A DNA stretch of 23,792 nucleotides from positions 1 through 23,792 of the IMG/VR virus record IMGVR_UViG_3300024999_000398. The stretch is one strand, 5' to 3'. This DNA comes from a virus. The position numbers were made by a program, and so were the translations under genes. Of this stretch, positions 12,893-20,350 are shown piece after piece; positions within the stretch are counted from its first letter, which is position 1, and every line of letters begins with the position of its first letter. The notes beneath the pieces are model-generated. The model did no database searches. It saw nothing but the letters and a program-made list of their open reading frames with translations, and was not told the origin of the DNA.

Positions 12893-13434
12893 TGAAAACA
12901 CTTGTTATACATCCCCAAGATTATACCACTGATGTTCTTTCCCTTATCTATAAGGATAAAAAAAATTGGACAATTATAAATGATTGTAATATATCCAATG
13001 ATGAATTAACAGAACAAATTAAGCAACATGATAGAATTATAATAATGGGCCATGGTTCTCCCAATGGATTATTTAACCCAGTTAATCCAGGATTTCTTAT
13101 TGATAAAAGACATGTTTTTTATTTAAGACAAAAGAAAAACAATGTTTATATTTGGTGTAATGCTGACCAATTTATTAAAACCCACAATTTAAAAGATTGT
13201 TTTTATACTGGGATGATAATATCAGAAAAAAGTGAAGCAGTTTTTTGTGGTGTAAATTCAACACTTGAAGAGGTTAATCGTTCAATTTTATTATTTTCTG
13301 AATCAATAAGAGACAATATTGATTTATTAGAACCAAAGTTAATGTGTGAAAACGTTATTTCTCAATATAATATTGATTATTATGAAAATAGTAATGTTAT
13401 GGAATATAACAGAAAAAGAATTTATTTTAGTTAA
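12892..13434 (+). CDS. Caspase/CHAT-fold-like protein, 180 aa, possible clan CD cysteine peptidase
   Basis: The start is the ATG at 12892, overlapping the previous stop; a TTG one codon earlier is possible. Strand DRIIIMGHGSPNGLF (about 47-61) places a His-Gly after a buried strand, and strand NNVYIWCNADQF (about 83-94) ends in Cys89. The order strand-HG then strand-C is that of caspase-like and CHAT peptidases, with His54 and Cys89 as the likely dyad. The C-terminal helical part has NSTLEEVNRSILLFSESIRDN. A peptidase or peptidase-derived role is inferred; it could also be a nuclease-free sensor. I recall similar phage and Bacteroidota proteins without a known role. Confidence 0.6.
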   Translation: MKTLVIHPQDYTTDVLSLIYKDKKNWTIINDCNISNDELTEQIKQHDRIIIMGHGSPNGLFNPVNPGFLIDKRHVFYLRQKKNNVYIWCNADQFIKTHNLKDCFYTGMIISEKSEAVFCGVNSTLEEVNRSILLFSESIRDNIDLLEPKLMCENVISQYNIDYYENSNVMEYNRKRIYFS

Positions 13435-13438
13435 ATAA

Positions 13439-13470
13439 TTTGACTTTTTCAAATATTATGTTTATCTTTG
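13439..13470 (+). promoter_or_regulatory. Bacteroidota-type promoter for 13479
   Basis: TTTGAC (TTTG 13439-13442), 20 nt, TATCTTTG (13463-13470). The ATG is 8 nt after the box, so the message is nearly leaderless. Confidence 0.75.
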
Positions 13471-13478
13471 TTTAAATT

Positions 13479-13880
13479 ATGAAAAAAAAGATAGAAAAAA
13501 TACTTGAGGATACTCTACAATTATATGGTGAGTTCTATGGTCAATCTTGTTATTTTGCGGGTGAAGATAAGAAAAAAGAATTGCCCAAAGATGAATTTTT
13601 AGAAATATACAAAAAGAAAGCTCTTGAAAAAATAATAAAATTACTTAATGAAAAAAATATGAAAATAACAAAAAAAAATAGAAAATTAACATACAAAGAA
13701 AGAATTAGATGGTTTATTCAAAATTATTATGAAACAGGAATGGAATATGGAATATTATTGGATACAATGAAAAATGAAGATCTTGATAATTTTAAATGGT
13801 ATGATGATATAATAAAAATTCCAAAATATGTTTCTGAAATGAGCAAAGAAGAATGGCAATTAATTAAAAATGCATTATAA
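13479..13880 (+). CDS. Hypothetical protein, 133 aa, with a duplicated C-terminal module
   Basis: The N-terminal half (residues 1-63) is helical and contains YGQSCYFAGEDKKKELPKDEF. Residues about 65-120 (KNRKLTYKERI.WFI.NYYETGMEYGILLD.MKN) are almost identical to the whole 60-aa protein at 20523, and the DNA is also close. The module is therefore a mobile or duplicated domain found alone and fused. Its function is unknown. The gene has its own near-leaderless promoter and is followed by a small coiled-coil gene. Confidence 0.65.
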   Translation: MKKKIEKILEDTLQLYGEFYGQSCYFAGEDKKKELPKDEFLEIYKKKALEKIIKLLNEKNMKITKKNRKLTYKERIRWFIQNYYETGMEYGILLDTMKNEDLDNFKWYDDIIKIPKYVSEMSKEEWQLIKNAL

Positions 13881-13890
13881 TAAAAAAACA

Positions 13891-14025
13891 ATGAATATAT
13901 CAGAAGAACTTGTAAGTATAATAGGTGAACATACAAAAACTATAACTTCCATTATTGAGGCTATCCGTATTTTAAGAGAAAGAATAGAAAAATTAGAAAA
14001 ATCAATAAAAGAAATAAAAAATTAA
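13891..14025 (+). CDS. Small coiled-coil protein, 44 aa
   Basis: ATG in an AAACAATG context, 10 nt after the previous stop. The last 25 residues (IRILRERIEKLEKSIKEIKN) form a clear heptad repeat with I/L at a and d positions, so a short coiled-coil dimer is likely. It is too short for a family assignment. It lies in the 13479 transcript. Confidence 0.5.
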   Translation: MNISEELVSIIGEHTKTITSIIEAIRILRERIEKLEKSIKEIKN

Positions 14026-14041
14026 TGAATTATGATAAAAT

Positions 14042-14207
14042 ATGAAAAACAATACAAATAAATTAACAATAAAAAAAACAAAGTAAAATACTTATTTTAT
14101 CATTACTTAAAGAATTAGAACAAGAATCTGTTAAAAAAGAAGATTATAAAAGTGCTGCCCATTATAGAGACAGAATAAAACGAACAGAAAAAAGATATGC
14201 TACTTAA
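14042..14207 (+). pseudogene. Frameshifted small gene with a UVR-like motif
   Basis: Frame one starts MKNNTNKLTIKKTK and stops after 14 codons. A second frame from the same run of eight A (about 14068-14075) continues to TAA at 14205-14207 as ...LLKELEQESVKKEDYKSAAHYRDRIKRTEKRYAT. Removing one A joins the two into a protein of about 54 residues. The second frame matches the UvrB/UvrC (UVR) helix-turn-helix motif (EL..A...EDY..AA..RD.I). It may be a true frameshift, an assembly error in the homopolymer, or programmed slippage. Confidence 0.5.
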
Positions 14208-14256
14208 TCAATATTAAAACTTAAAATTTATTGATTTTTAATAAGTTACAAAAATA

Positions 14257-14288
14257 TTTGAAAATATTATTTATTTTACTTACTTTTA
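14257..14288 (+). promoter_or_regulatory. Bacteroidota-type promoter, weaker, for 14332
   Basis: TTTG (14257-14260), 20 nt, TACTTTTA (14281-14288), one mismatch from the usual box, but with the same TTTTACT lead. Confidence 0.6.
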
Positions 14289-14331
14289 TACCCCGATTAA
14301 ATTATTAATCAATTTCAATATTTTAAAAACA

Positions 14332-14637
14332 ATGATTGAAACAAAAAATTTATTTATCTTAAAAAAGGTTAGAAATTTAAAAGAAAAACCAACTAAAACC
14401 AAAAAAGAACAGAAAATTAGCAAAATAATTGATAATAGTCTGTCTTTAACAGTTGCTAGATATTTAAGAAAAAATCCGAGTCTGGTCTTTAAAAATTTTA
14501 AAAACGAAAAATCAATTTTTGGACATTACAAAGTTTCCAATAAAATCTTTGAAAAAACAGAAGAAAACTTAGATTCAATTATAAATTCTCTTAAAAAATT
14601 ATATAACAACAAACAATTAGAAAAATATGAAAACTAA
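14332..14637 (+). CDS. Hypothetical basic protein, 101 aa
   Basis: Lys-rich N-terminus (KKVRNLKEKPTKTKKEQKI), then SLSLTVARYLRKNPSLVFKNF and a helical C-terminus. It starts in an AAACAATG context 43 nt after its promoter and overlaps the next gene by 11 nt. It may be a nucleic-acid-binding partner of the HTH protein downstream, by operon context only. Confidence 0.55.
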   Translation: MIETKNLFILKKVRNLKEKPTKTKKEQKISKIIDNSLSLTVARYLRKNPSLVFKNFKNEKSIFGHYKVSNKIFEKTEENLDSIINSLKKLYNNKQLEKYEN

Positions 14638-15463
14638 AAAATATCAAGATAAACCATCAATAAAATTAAATATTGATTATATAATTGATTTATATACAAA
14701 TAAAAAAATATCTTGCTCAAAAATAGCTAAAATTCATAATCTTAATAAATCGACAATAAGAAGAATATTAATTAAAAATGGCATAGATACAAGTTTAAAA
14801 CCTAATAAATATTATACAAACAGAAAAAATAAAATTTTAAAAATGATCCATAAAGGATTTAGATTTCAATATATTGCTAATAAATATGGAATAACTAAAC
14901 AAAGAGTTAATCAAATTGCTTATAATAATAAAATTCATCGTCAGAAAAATATAAGAAAAAAATATAAAAAATTAATAAATAAAATTTATCAATATGTTCA
15001 AAATAATCCATATGCCACATATCAAGATATACGAATAAAATTTAATTTAACTTATGGAGATATGGGAATTTTAAGAAATTATCATGGATTAAACTTATCA
15101 TTATCTTCTATATTACAAAATAGAAATAAAAGTATTATTAATGATTATTTCAACAATAAATTAACTGCTACCGATATAATTAATAAAAATTATGGTATAA
15201 CAACTCAACAAGCAATATATAAAATATGTTATTCAAGTGGTCATTATCATAAGTTAAGGACTAAATATAATTTAAAAAAAAGATATTTTGAAAAAAAAGA
15301 AATTTTTGATTTGATTTTTAATTTAAGAAATAACAAAAAAATGAATTTTAAAAATATTTGTAACTATTTAAATGATAATAATTATAAAACAATATATGGA
15401 AGAAAATTTAGAATTAACAATGTTAAATACAAATATAATAAATCAAAAGAATTATTAAAATAA
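14627..15463 (+). CDS. HTH DNA-binding protein, 278 aa
   Basis: At least two helix-turn-helix units are visible. Residues about 24-53 (KKISCSKIAKIHNLNKSTIRRIL) resemble resolvase-type HTH, and about 75-95 (YIANKYGITKQRVNQIA) are sigma-factor/resolvase-like. A third possible unit is TATDIINKNYGITTQQAIYKI near 177. The C-terminus (MNFKNICNYLNDNNYKTIYGRKF) resembles the DNA-binding end of serine recombinases, but no catalytic recombinase domain is present. A regulator or recombinase-derived homing accessory is likely. It is coupled to the 14332 gene. Confidence 0.65.
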   Translation: MKTKKYQDKPSIKLNIDYIIDLYTNKKISCSKIAKIHNLNKSTIRRILIKNGIDTSLKPNKYYTNRKNKILKMIHKGFRFQYIANKYGITKQRVNQIAYNNKIHRQKNIRKKYKKLINKIYQYVQNNPYATYQDIRIKFNLTYGDMGILRNYHGLNLSLSSILQNRNKSIINDYFNNKLTATDIINKNYGITTQQAIYKICYSSGHYHKLRTKYNLKKRYFEKKEIFDLIFNLRNNKKMNFKNICNYLNDNNYKTIYGRKFRINNVKYKYNKSKELLK

Positions 15464-15492
15464 ATGAAGGCACTGATAAAACTTAAAATTTT

Positions 15493-15717
15493 ATGAAAAC
15501 ATTTGAGATGACTGGTTCACCTAAACCACTTTTTGAAACAAAAGAGGATTTTGTTAATTTTATGGAATCCATGGGATTTACTCATACAGGACTAAACAAA
15601 GAAACAAATTTACTTATAACAAACGAATTAAAATCAACATCTGGTAAAATGAAAAAGGCCTTTAAATATAATATAGAAATAAAATCTTATAAACAAATAT
15701 TTAAAGAAATTAAATAA
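15493..15717 (+). CDS. Stand-alone BRCT-like domain protein, 74 aa
   Basis: The pattern fits BRCT: strand MTGSPKPLFETKEDFVNFMESMGF, then LNKETNLLITNE (the usual 'xTxxLV' strand), then SGKMKKAFKYNIEIKSYKQIFK (the KxxKAxxxxIxIxxxxxF helix-strand-helix). It is as long as one bare domain. BRCT domains occur at the C-terminus of NAD-dependent ligases, so it may act in phosphopeptide- or DNA-end-binding alongside another protein. It precedes an ExoX-C-like small gene by 8 nt. Confidence 0.75.
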   Translation: MKTFEMTGSPKPLFETKEDFVNFMESMGFTHTGLNKETNLLITNELKSTSGKMKKAFKYNIEIKSYKQIFKEIK

Positions 15718-15725
15718 AATATATT

Positions 15726-15938
15726 ATGAAAAATAAAACTTTGGGTTTTGGAAAATATAAAAATAAAAAATTAGAACAAATTGCAATTATCGATCCAAAT
15801 TATATTTTTTGGTTATTAGAAAATAAAATAATCAATATCTCTAATGGTATTCAAGAATTAGCATCAGAAAATATTTCATTAGATCCAATGCCACCAGATC
15901 TTGATATGGTTCATGAAGATTGGGGTGATAGAGATTAA
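15726..15938 (+). CDS. ExoX C-terminal / DUF3820-like small protein, 70 aa
   Basis: Residues 6-35 (LGFGKYKNKKLEQIAIIDPNYIFWLLEN is that stretch) match the short 'FGKYKGK.LE.I...DP.Y..WL' motif known at the C-terminus of exonuclease X and in stand-alone small proteins. The acidic tail ends in HEDWGDRD. No nuclease domain is attached here. It is 8 nt after the BRCT gene, so the pair are small DNA-metabolism modules normally found fused to larger enzymes. Confidence 0.7.
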   Translation: MKNKTLGFGKYKNKKLEQIAIIDPNYIFWLLENKIINISNGIQELASENISLDPMPPDLDMVHEDWGDRD

Positions 15939-15993
15939 ATAAATATATTATATTCATCAACTATGTTATACAGTAAGGATTTATATTAAAAAA

Positions 15994-17145
15994 TTAAATA
16001 ACCTCTTTTTCAAATATGCGTTTATTATAATTTTTTTTTAACTGTTTTAAAATTTCCTTCATTTTTTCTTCAATATTTTCATCATACTTAATAATATATA
16101 AGGGAATATTATTATCTTTACAATAATTTTTTTTTATTTGATCTCGTTTTTTTATTTCTTTAAAGTTATTTATCCCGCCCCAATATTCTATTGGTTCATA
16201 ATGTTGAATACCATCAAATTCAATACAACCAATTTCTGGAATATAAAAATCAAATTTTAACGGCCACTTATATCTACAATAAATAAATATTTTTTGTCTT
16301 TCATATTTTATAATAATTTTATCTAATATTTTAAATATTTCTCTTTCTCCTCTAGATTCTCTGCAATATATACACCCACACCCACTTAAATGGGTGGTTG
16401 GTGTCTGTTCAAAAATTCCACATTTAGAACAAATTATCTCTACTTTAGTTTTAGCATTTATATAATTTACTTTAGAGTAATCATATTTATTACCATGTAT
16501 TTTAATTGCTTTTTTTATGAATTCTTCTGTATTACTATTATAATTCCCACTACAATATTTACACCCATTCCCTCTTAAATGTATATCTGGAGTTTGCTCG
16601 AATATGTGGTTTGCTTGACAAATAATCTTAATTTTTGTATTATTATTTACATACTCTGATAATGAATAATCATATTTATTATTATGAATTTTATTAGCCA
16701 TTTCTATAAATTTTTCTTTACCCAATATTTGTTTTATACTATTAGATTTATACCCACAAAATTTACACCCATTCCCGCTTAAATGTTTATCTGGAATTTG
16801 ATTAAAAATACCATGTTGTTTACAAATTATTTCTACTTTAGTTTTAGCATTTATATAATTTACTTTAGAGTAATCATATTTATTACCATGTATTTTAATT
16901 GCTTTTTTTATGAATTCTTCTGTATTACTATTCTTTTTTTCACCGCACGATTTCCTTCCACAAAATATGCAACCAGAGCCATTATTTATATGTGTTGCTG
17001 GAATTTGACTAAAATACCCATGTAATTTACAACCAATGATAACCTTAGTATAATAATTTATATATTTTACCTTAGAATAGTCATATCTATTTCCATGAAT
17101 TTTTTTTGCTTCTTTTATAAATTCTTCAGTTGTTTTTCTTCTCAT
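15994..17145 (-). CDS. Homing endonuclease, four DUF723-like repeats plus Vsr-like nuclease, 383 aa
   Basis: The first about 265 residues are four repeats of 60-75 residues, each with FI..A..IHG..YDYS...Y.N..TK..I.C..HG.F.Q.P..H....GC..C, where two paired cysteines likely bind zinc. The C-terminal domain has GEREIFKIL, KFDFYIPEIGCIEFDG.QHY, then KKRDQIKKNYC and LYIIKYDE, the pattern of the Vsr-like EDxHD homing endonucleases. Repeats 2 and 4 are encoded by a perfect 101-bp direct repeat. It would cut a phage gene lacking it and spread by repair. It overlaps a small RHH gene at its start. Confidence 0.85.
   Translation of the reverse strand: MRRKTTEEFIKEAKKIHGNRYDYSKVKYINYYTKVIIGCKLHGYFSQIPATHINNGSGCIFCGRKSCGEKKNSNTEEFIKKAIKIHGNKYDYSKVNYINAKTKVEIICKQHGIFNQIPDKHLSGNGCKFCGYKSNSIKQILGKEKFIEMANKIHNNKYDYSLSEYVNNNTKIKIICQANHIFEQTPDIHLRGNGCKYCSGNYNSNTEEFIKKAIKIHGNKYDYSKVNYINAKTKVEIICSKCGIFEQTPTTHLSGCGCIYCRESRGEREIFKILDKIIIKYERQKIFIYCRYKWPLKFDFYIPEIGCIEFDGIQHYEPIEYWGGINNFKEIKKRDQIKKNYCKDNNIPLYIIKYDENIEEKMKEILKQLKKNYNKRIFEKEVI
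16439..16539 (-). repeat. 101-bp perfect direct repeat, copy 1 (endonuclease repeat 4)
   Basis: Identical over all 101 bases to 16832-16932. It encodes part of NSNTEEFIKKAIKIHGNKYDYSKV... and shows a recent internal duplication or gene conversion. Confidence 0.9.
16832..16932 (-). repeat. 101-bp perfect direct repeat, copy 2 (endonuclease repeat 2)
   Basis: The identical partner of 16439-16539, while repeats 1 and 3 of the same protein have diverged. Confidence 0.9.
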
Positions 17146-17278
17146 AATTTTTTATTTTTTTTTTAATAAATTCTCTTATGTCTTTTGACATTGATATATT
17201 ATTTAATTTGCAATATTGAAAATATTTATTAAATAATTCTTTTTTTAATCTTATATTAACTCTTCCGTTTTGTTTCAT
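17126..17278 (-). CDS. Small ribbon-helix-helix (CopG-like) protein, 50 aa
   Basis: It reads MKQNGRVNIRLKKELFNKYFQYC..., then a helix with NISMSKDIREFIKKKI. A short strand (RVNIRL), helix, turn (NNISMS) and second helix fit the RHH DNA-binding fold. It ends 20 nt inside the homing-endonuclease gene, so the two are cotranslated. A 10-bp palindrome (17305-17314) and an ATATTTAT box lie upstream. It probably represses its own promoter and that of the endonuclease. Confidence 0.7.
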   Translation of the reverse strand: MKQNGRVNIRLKKELFNKYFQYCKLNNISMSKDIREFIKKKIKNYEKKNN

Positions 17279-17304
17279 AATATTATATTTTTAAATTATT
17301 AACT

Positions 17305-17314
17305 TGTACGTACA
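17305..17314. promoter_or_regulatory. Palindrome TGTACGTACA, candidate RHH operator
   Basis: A perfect 10-bp palindrome, unusual in this AT-rich setting, between the ATATTTAT box (17318-17325) and the RHH start (17278). The position suits an operator bound by the RHH protein. Confidence 0.5.
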
Positions 17315-17317
17315 TAT

Positions 17318-17325
17318 ATAAATAT
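17318..17325 (-). promoter_or_regulatory. ATATTTAT box before the RHH gene
   Basis: The minus strand reads TATATTTATATATG, immediately upstream of the palindrome and 40 nt before the RHH ATG. Confidence 0.45.
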
Positions 17326-17381
17326 ATAATAGAATAGCAAAAAACTAATTATTTTAATTTTTTTTAAAAAAATTTTCTATC

Positions 17382-19217
17382 TTAAATTGTTATTCTTCCT
17401 GATTTTACAAAAACTTTTATATCTTTTTCAGGGAATTTTATTTCAAACATGCTTGATGGTTCTCCGAATAGCGTAAAATCAATAAGTTTAATTTGTCTGG
17501 TATTATTATTTAACAATTCTTGGGAAATCTCGTTTAAACTATATTTACCACCTCCCACTTTATTGAAAATTCTGGTCTCTATAATGTTGATAACTCCTGG
17601 TTGATTATTAATTTTTTCTATTAAATTTCCAATATATATATTTTCATTCATTGTATGTTTTTTTATATCTAATTCGTCAGTTACAACACTTATAACATTT
17701 GATGCAATCTCACTTTGAGAAAATTGTTGATCAATGAAAAGATCAAATTCAAAAGAAAGATTTATAACTCTTCCATCACTTACTTCAACATAATCATTTA
17801 ACATTCTGAATTCTGTAAGATATTCGGCAATATTTTCTTTTAATGTTTGGGTTGAGGTGTTATCTAATTTACCATTTTCATCCAATGCTAATATTTTAAC
17901 TTTAACTTTATTTTGTTCTTCAAAGCAGCTATTTCTAAATGCACTTCCAAATTTCCCCGGAATTTTCATAATTTGACTCATATAATCCCGTACAGTAGTC
18001 GTGCGCAATTGACTCGAAAAATTATAACTTATAAGTTTTCTCATTTCTTCAATACTTAATTCGTCTTTTCCACCCAAGCCAGGAACAGGGTTAGAAACTT
18101 CTAATGATGTCCTTACAGATCTATTTATATCTGCCCGAGGACCATCAACTGTCATATTTACATTTCCAACTTCTGTCAAAACATTACGACCAATATTTGA
18201 ATCTGCGCCACCACCAACTCTATATCGTATAAAAATAGTAGTTCCCACAACTGGACCTTGGCCTAGTGCATTATTATTAAGAAAATCTCCTAATTGAGTT
18301 TCAAATCCAGTTCCTTTTATAACATTTTCATATATTTCTGATTGAAAATCAGATCCAAAAGTAATTTTACAAAAACCGTTTGGAGTATATTCTTTAATAA
18401 ATCGTTTATTAGCTGTTTTCCAAGTTCCAGGAACAACCCCACTTCTATCACTAACTCTGGTAAAATCTTCTTTAAATATAGAATCTTGTGCAAGATGTTC
18501 TACTTCAAAAAATCTCCTATCATCATCTAAAAATTCATCAATTGTTGGGGTTCTGATGAAATTAGTACCTTCTAATGAAATACATTGTTCAATAGAAATA
18601 ACATCTTTATCTGGTAAAATAATTTCAAAAAAAGGTTTAATATCTTCTGCAGTTATAACTCGTTTAAAAATTTTTGATACACCATTAATAACCAATTCTC
18701 TTTTTGTTATTTTATAATTTTGAATTTTATCATTTGCATCAATATTAGGAATAATTAATCTATTTGGTGCTCCTCCCCTTCCAAATGGTGAACTAAAATC
18801 AATTTCTTCAGTAGTTTCATAGACCTTTCCAGCACCAATTGCTTGAGTCCCAGGTTTTAATATTGGCAAATATTCTTTTGAAAATGTATCTCCAAATGTT
18901 GGTACAGTTACAGAAAAATCAACTATTGTTATTGCTGGTTTTTTACCACCTATTTTCAGTCCCATATTAGCAGCATGCCCAAATAAAGACCTTTTTTCTT
19001 GTGCTTGTTGGAGTTGTGTTTCCTGGAAATTTCTGTCAATTGTAAAATTTAATTGGTCGGCAACCGCAGCATTTAGTTCAACAAGAAGAGAATAAATTGA
19101 AGAATCATTAAATGAACTGATTAAATCAGGATAATATTGTTTTGTGAAATTTATAAGTTGTTCCCTGATTTCTTGAAAATTACGTTTATCGTAAGAAATT
19201 GCTTGCTTTAGTGCCAT
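17382..19217 (-). CDS. Baseplate wedge protein, T4 gp6-like (Baseplate_J), 611 aa
   Basis: The start MALKQAISYDKRNFQEIREQL and the following YYPDLISSFNDSSIYSLLVELNAAVADQLNFTID match the T4 gp6 N-terminus. The middle beta domain has GVVPGTWKTANKRFIKEYTPNGFCKITFG. The Baseplate_J core is at about 330-480 (ELSIEEMRKLISYNFSSQLRTTTVRDYMSQIMKIPG). Length is close to T4 gp6 (660 aa). It forms the inner wedge of the contractile-tail baseplate. Two ATATTTAT-like boxes lie upstream. Its usual partner gp25 is here 3 kb away, separated by plus-strand genes. Confidence 0.93.
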   Translation of the reverse strand: MALKQAISYDKRNFQEIREQLINFTKQYYPDLISSFNDSSIYSLLVELNAAVADQLNFTIDRNFQETQLQQAQEKRSLFGHAANMGLKIGGKKPAITIVDFSVTVPTFGDTFSKEYLPILKPGTQAIGAGKVYETTEEIDFSSPFGRGGAPNRLIIPNIDANDKIQNYKITKRELVINGVSKIFKRVITAEDIKPFFEIILPDKDVISIEQCISLEGTNFIRTPTIDEFLDDDRRFFEVEHLAQDSIFKEDFTRVSDRSGVVPGTWKTANKRFIKEYTPNGFCKITFGSDFQSEIYENVIKGTGFETQLGDFLNNNALGQGPVVGTTIFIRYRVGGGADSNIGRNVLTEVGNVNMTVDGPRADINRSVRTSLEVSNPVPGLGGKDELSIEEMRKLISYNFSSQLRTTTVRDYMSQIMKIPGKFGSAFRNSCFEEQNKVKVKILALDENGKLDNTSTQTLKENIAEYLTEFRMLNDYVEVSDGRVINLSFEFDLFIDQQFSQSEIASNVISVVTDELDIKKHTMNENIYIGNLIEKINNQPGVINIIETRIFNKVGGGKYSLNEISQELLNNNTRQIKLIDFTLFGEPSSMFEIKFPEKDIKVFVKSGRITI

Positions 19218-19242
19218 TTTTTATATTGGTTATGTTTCTATT

Positions 19243-19250
19243 ATAAATAT
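19243..19250 (-). promoter_or_regulatory. ATATTTAT late-type box before gp6-like gene
   Basis: The minus strand reads TATAAATATTTATAATAG, 25 nt before the ATG. It contains both TATAAATA and ATATTTAT. Confidence 0.55.
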
Positions 19251-19277
19251 TTATAATTGAAAATAATTCACTTTTTA

Positions 19278-19309
19278 TTTGGATAATTCAAATATTTTAC
19301 TTACCTTTG
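19278..19309 (+). promoter_or_regulatory. Bacteroidota-type promoter for 19344
   Basis: TTTG (19278-19281), 20 nt, TACCTTTG (19302-19309), in the string TTTTACTTACCTTTGTATT. Confidence 0.8.
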
Positions 19310-19343
19310 TATTATAATTAACCTTTTTTAAAACTTAAAAACA

Positions 19344-19964
19344 ATGAAAACAGAAAAGGAGAAAAAATATGAAGAAGGGTTAAACGCATATATAAGAGAC
19401 AAAAGAAAGGGACTTATGGACTATACAGGAATGTTTAAAGAACGTTATGGGGATAAAATAACTCATCCACTAGATGGTGAAGAAATGAAAGAGTATAAAC
19501 ATTTACAAAATGCTAAAAATACTGAAGAACAAAATTTCAAAGAACTAATAAAAGCAATAACTAAGGATTATGCAAATCAAATTATTAATCCCCCAATAAC
19601 AGAACAAGATTTTTTAAGACCACTTATAACAAACGGAGAAAAGAGACTTATTTACTACAAAAAACTATTAGAAGAAGTTCATAGGGATAAAATAACTTGG
19701 CCACCAGATGATGAATTTGTTAAATGGTTTAAAGATTTTTTACGAGATAATAAAAATGAAGAAGAGCAATTATTAAAAAAATATAGAAAAGAAATGACTT
19801 ATGCAAACCAAGGTCTTAATCCTCCTCGCTTTTATCCACCAGAAAATGCTGAGGATAAACGAAAATGGTTTGACGAACTTCGTGCTACACATATCAATAT
19901 CAATAAAAAAGAAGAGGGCAATAATAATATTTCAAAAGAAAATCCATTTGCTAACAATAAATAA
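19344..19964 (+). CDS. Hypothetical protein with four short repeats, 206 aa
   Basis: Four units of about 45 residues share the pattern Y-[AG]-[ND]-[QK]-I-x-x-P-P and then an aromatic helix: YGDKITHPLDGEEMKEY, YANQIINPPITEQDF, HRDKITWPPDDEFVKWF and YANQGLNPPRFYPPENAED. The spacers are charged helices. It starts in an AAACAATG context after its own promoter. It could be a protein-binding scaffold; I do not know the family. Asn-rich tail. Confidence 0.65.
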   Translation: MKTEKEKKYEEGLNAYIRDKRKGLMDYTGMFKERYGDKITHPLDGEEMKEYKHLQNAKNTEEQNFKELIKAITKDYANQIINPPITEQDFLRPLITNGEKRLIYYKKLLEEVHRDKITWPPDDEFVKWFKDFLRDNKNEEEQLLKKYRKEMTYANQGLNPPRFYPPENAEDKRKWFDELRATHININKKEEGNNNISKENPFANNK

Positions 19965-19971
19965 TTTTTTA

Positions 19972-20003
19972 TTTGGATATGTCAAAAATTTTACTTACTT
20001 TTG
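19972..20003 (+). promoter_or_regulatory. Bacteroidota-type promoter for 20050
   Basis: TTTG (19972-19975), 20 nt, TACTTTTG (19996-20003), with the TTTTACT lead. Confidence 0.72.
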
Positions 20004-20049
20004 TGATTAATTAATTTAATTTATTAACTAATATTAAAACTTAAAAACA

Positions 20050-20313
20050 ATGAAAAAATTAACAAAAAAGGAATCAAAGAAAAGAAAATTAAAAAAAGAT
20101 GATAAAACAAATTCCCCACTTAAAACTGTTTCAACAATTGCTTTATTGGGTGAAATTTTTGGCAAAACGGATAAAGAAAAAAATGATTGGAAAAAAAGAA
20201 TGCTTGGTACAATACATGGATTATCTTTTCCTGATGATTTTGATACTCTACCTGAAAAAGAGCGCAGTCGTAGATTGGACGGAGTTATCAATATTGGGCT
20301 TGGAAAAAAATAA
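20050..20313 (+). CDS. Hypothetical basic protein, 87 aa
   Basis: Very basic N-terminus (MKKLTKKESKKRKLKKDDK), then LKTVSTIALLGEIFGKTDKEKNDWKKRMLGTIHGLSF and a C-terminus with EKERSRRLDGVINIGLG. It may bind nucleic acid. The start follows the recurring leader TTAAAACTTAAAAACAATG, also seen before 19344. The family is unknown. Confidence 0.6.
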   Translation: MKKLTKKESKKRKLKKDDKTNSPLKTVSTIALLGEIFGKTDKEKNDWKKRMLGTIHGLSFPDDFDTLPEKERSRRLDGVINIGLGKK

Positions 20314-20350
20314 TTATTTAATTTATTAACTTTTTTAAAATAAAATACTT

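Noticed and set aside
16390-17025. Two plus-strand frames of 62 and 80 codons opposite the homing endonuclease.
   Set aside because: They mirror the repeats of the endonuclease and have no start context or promoter.
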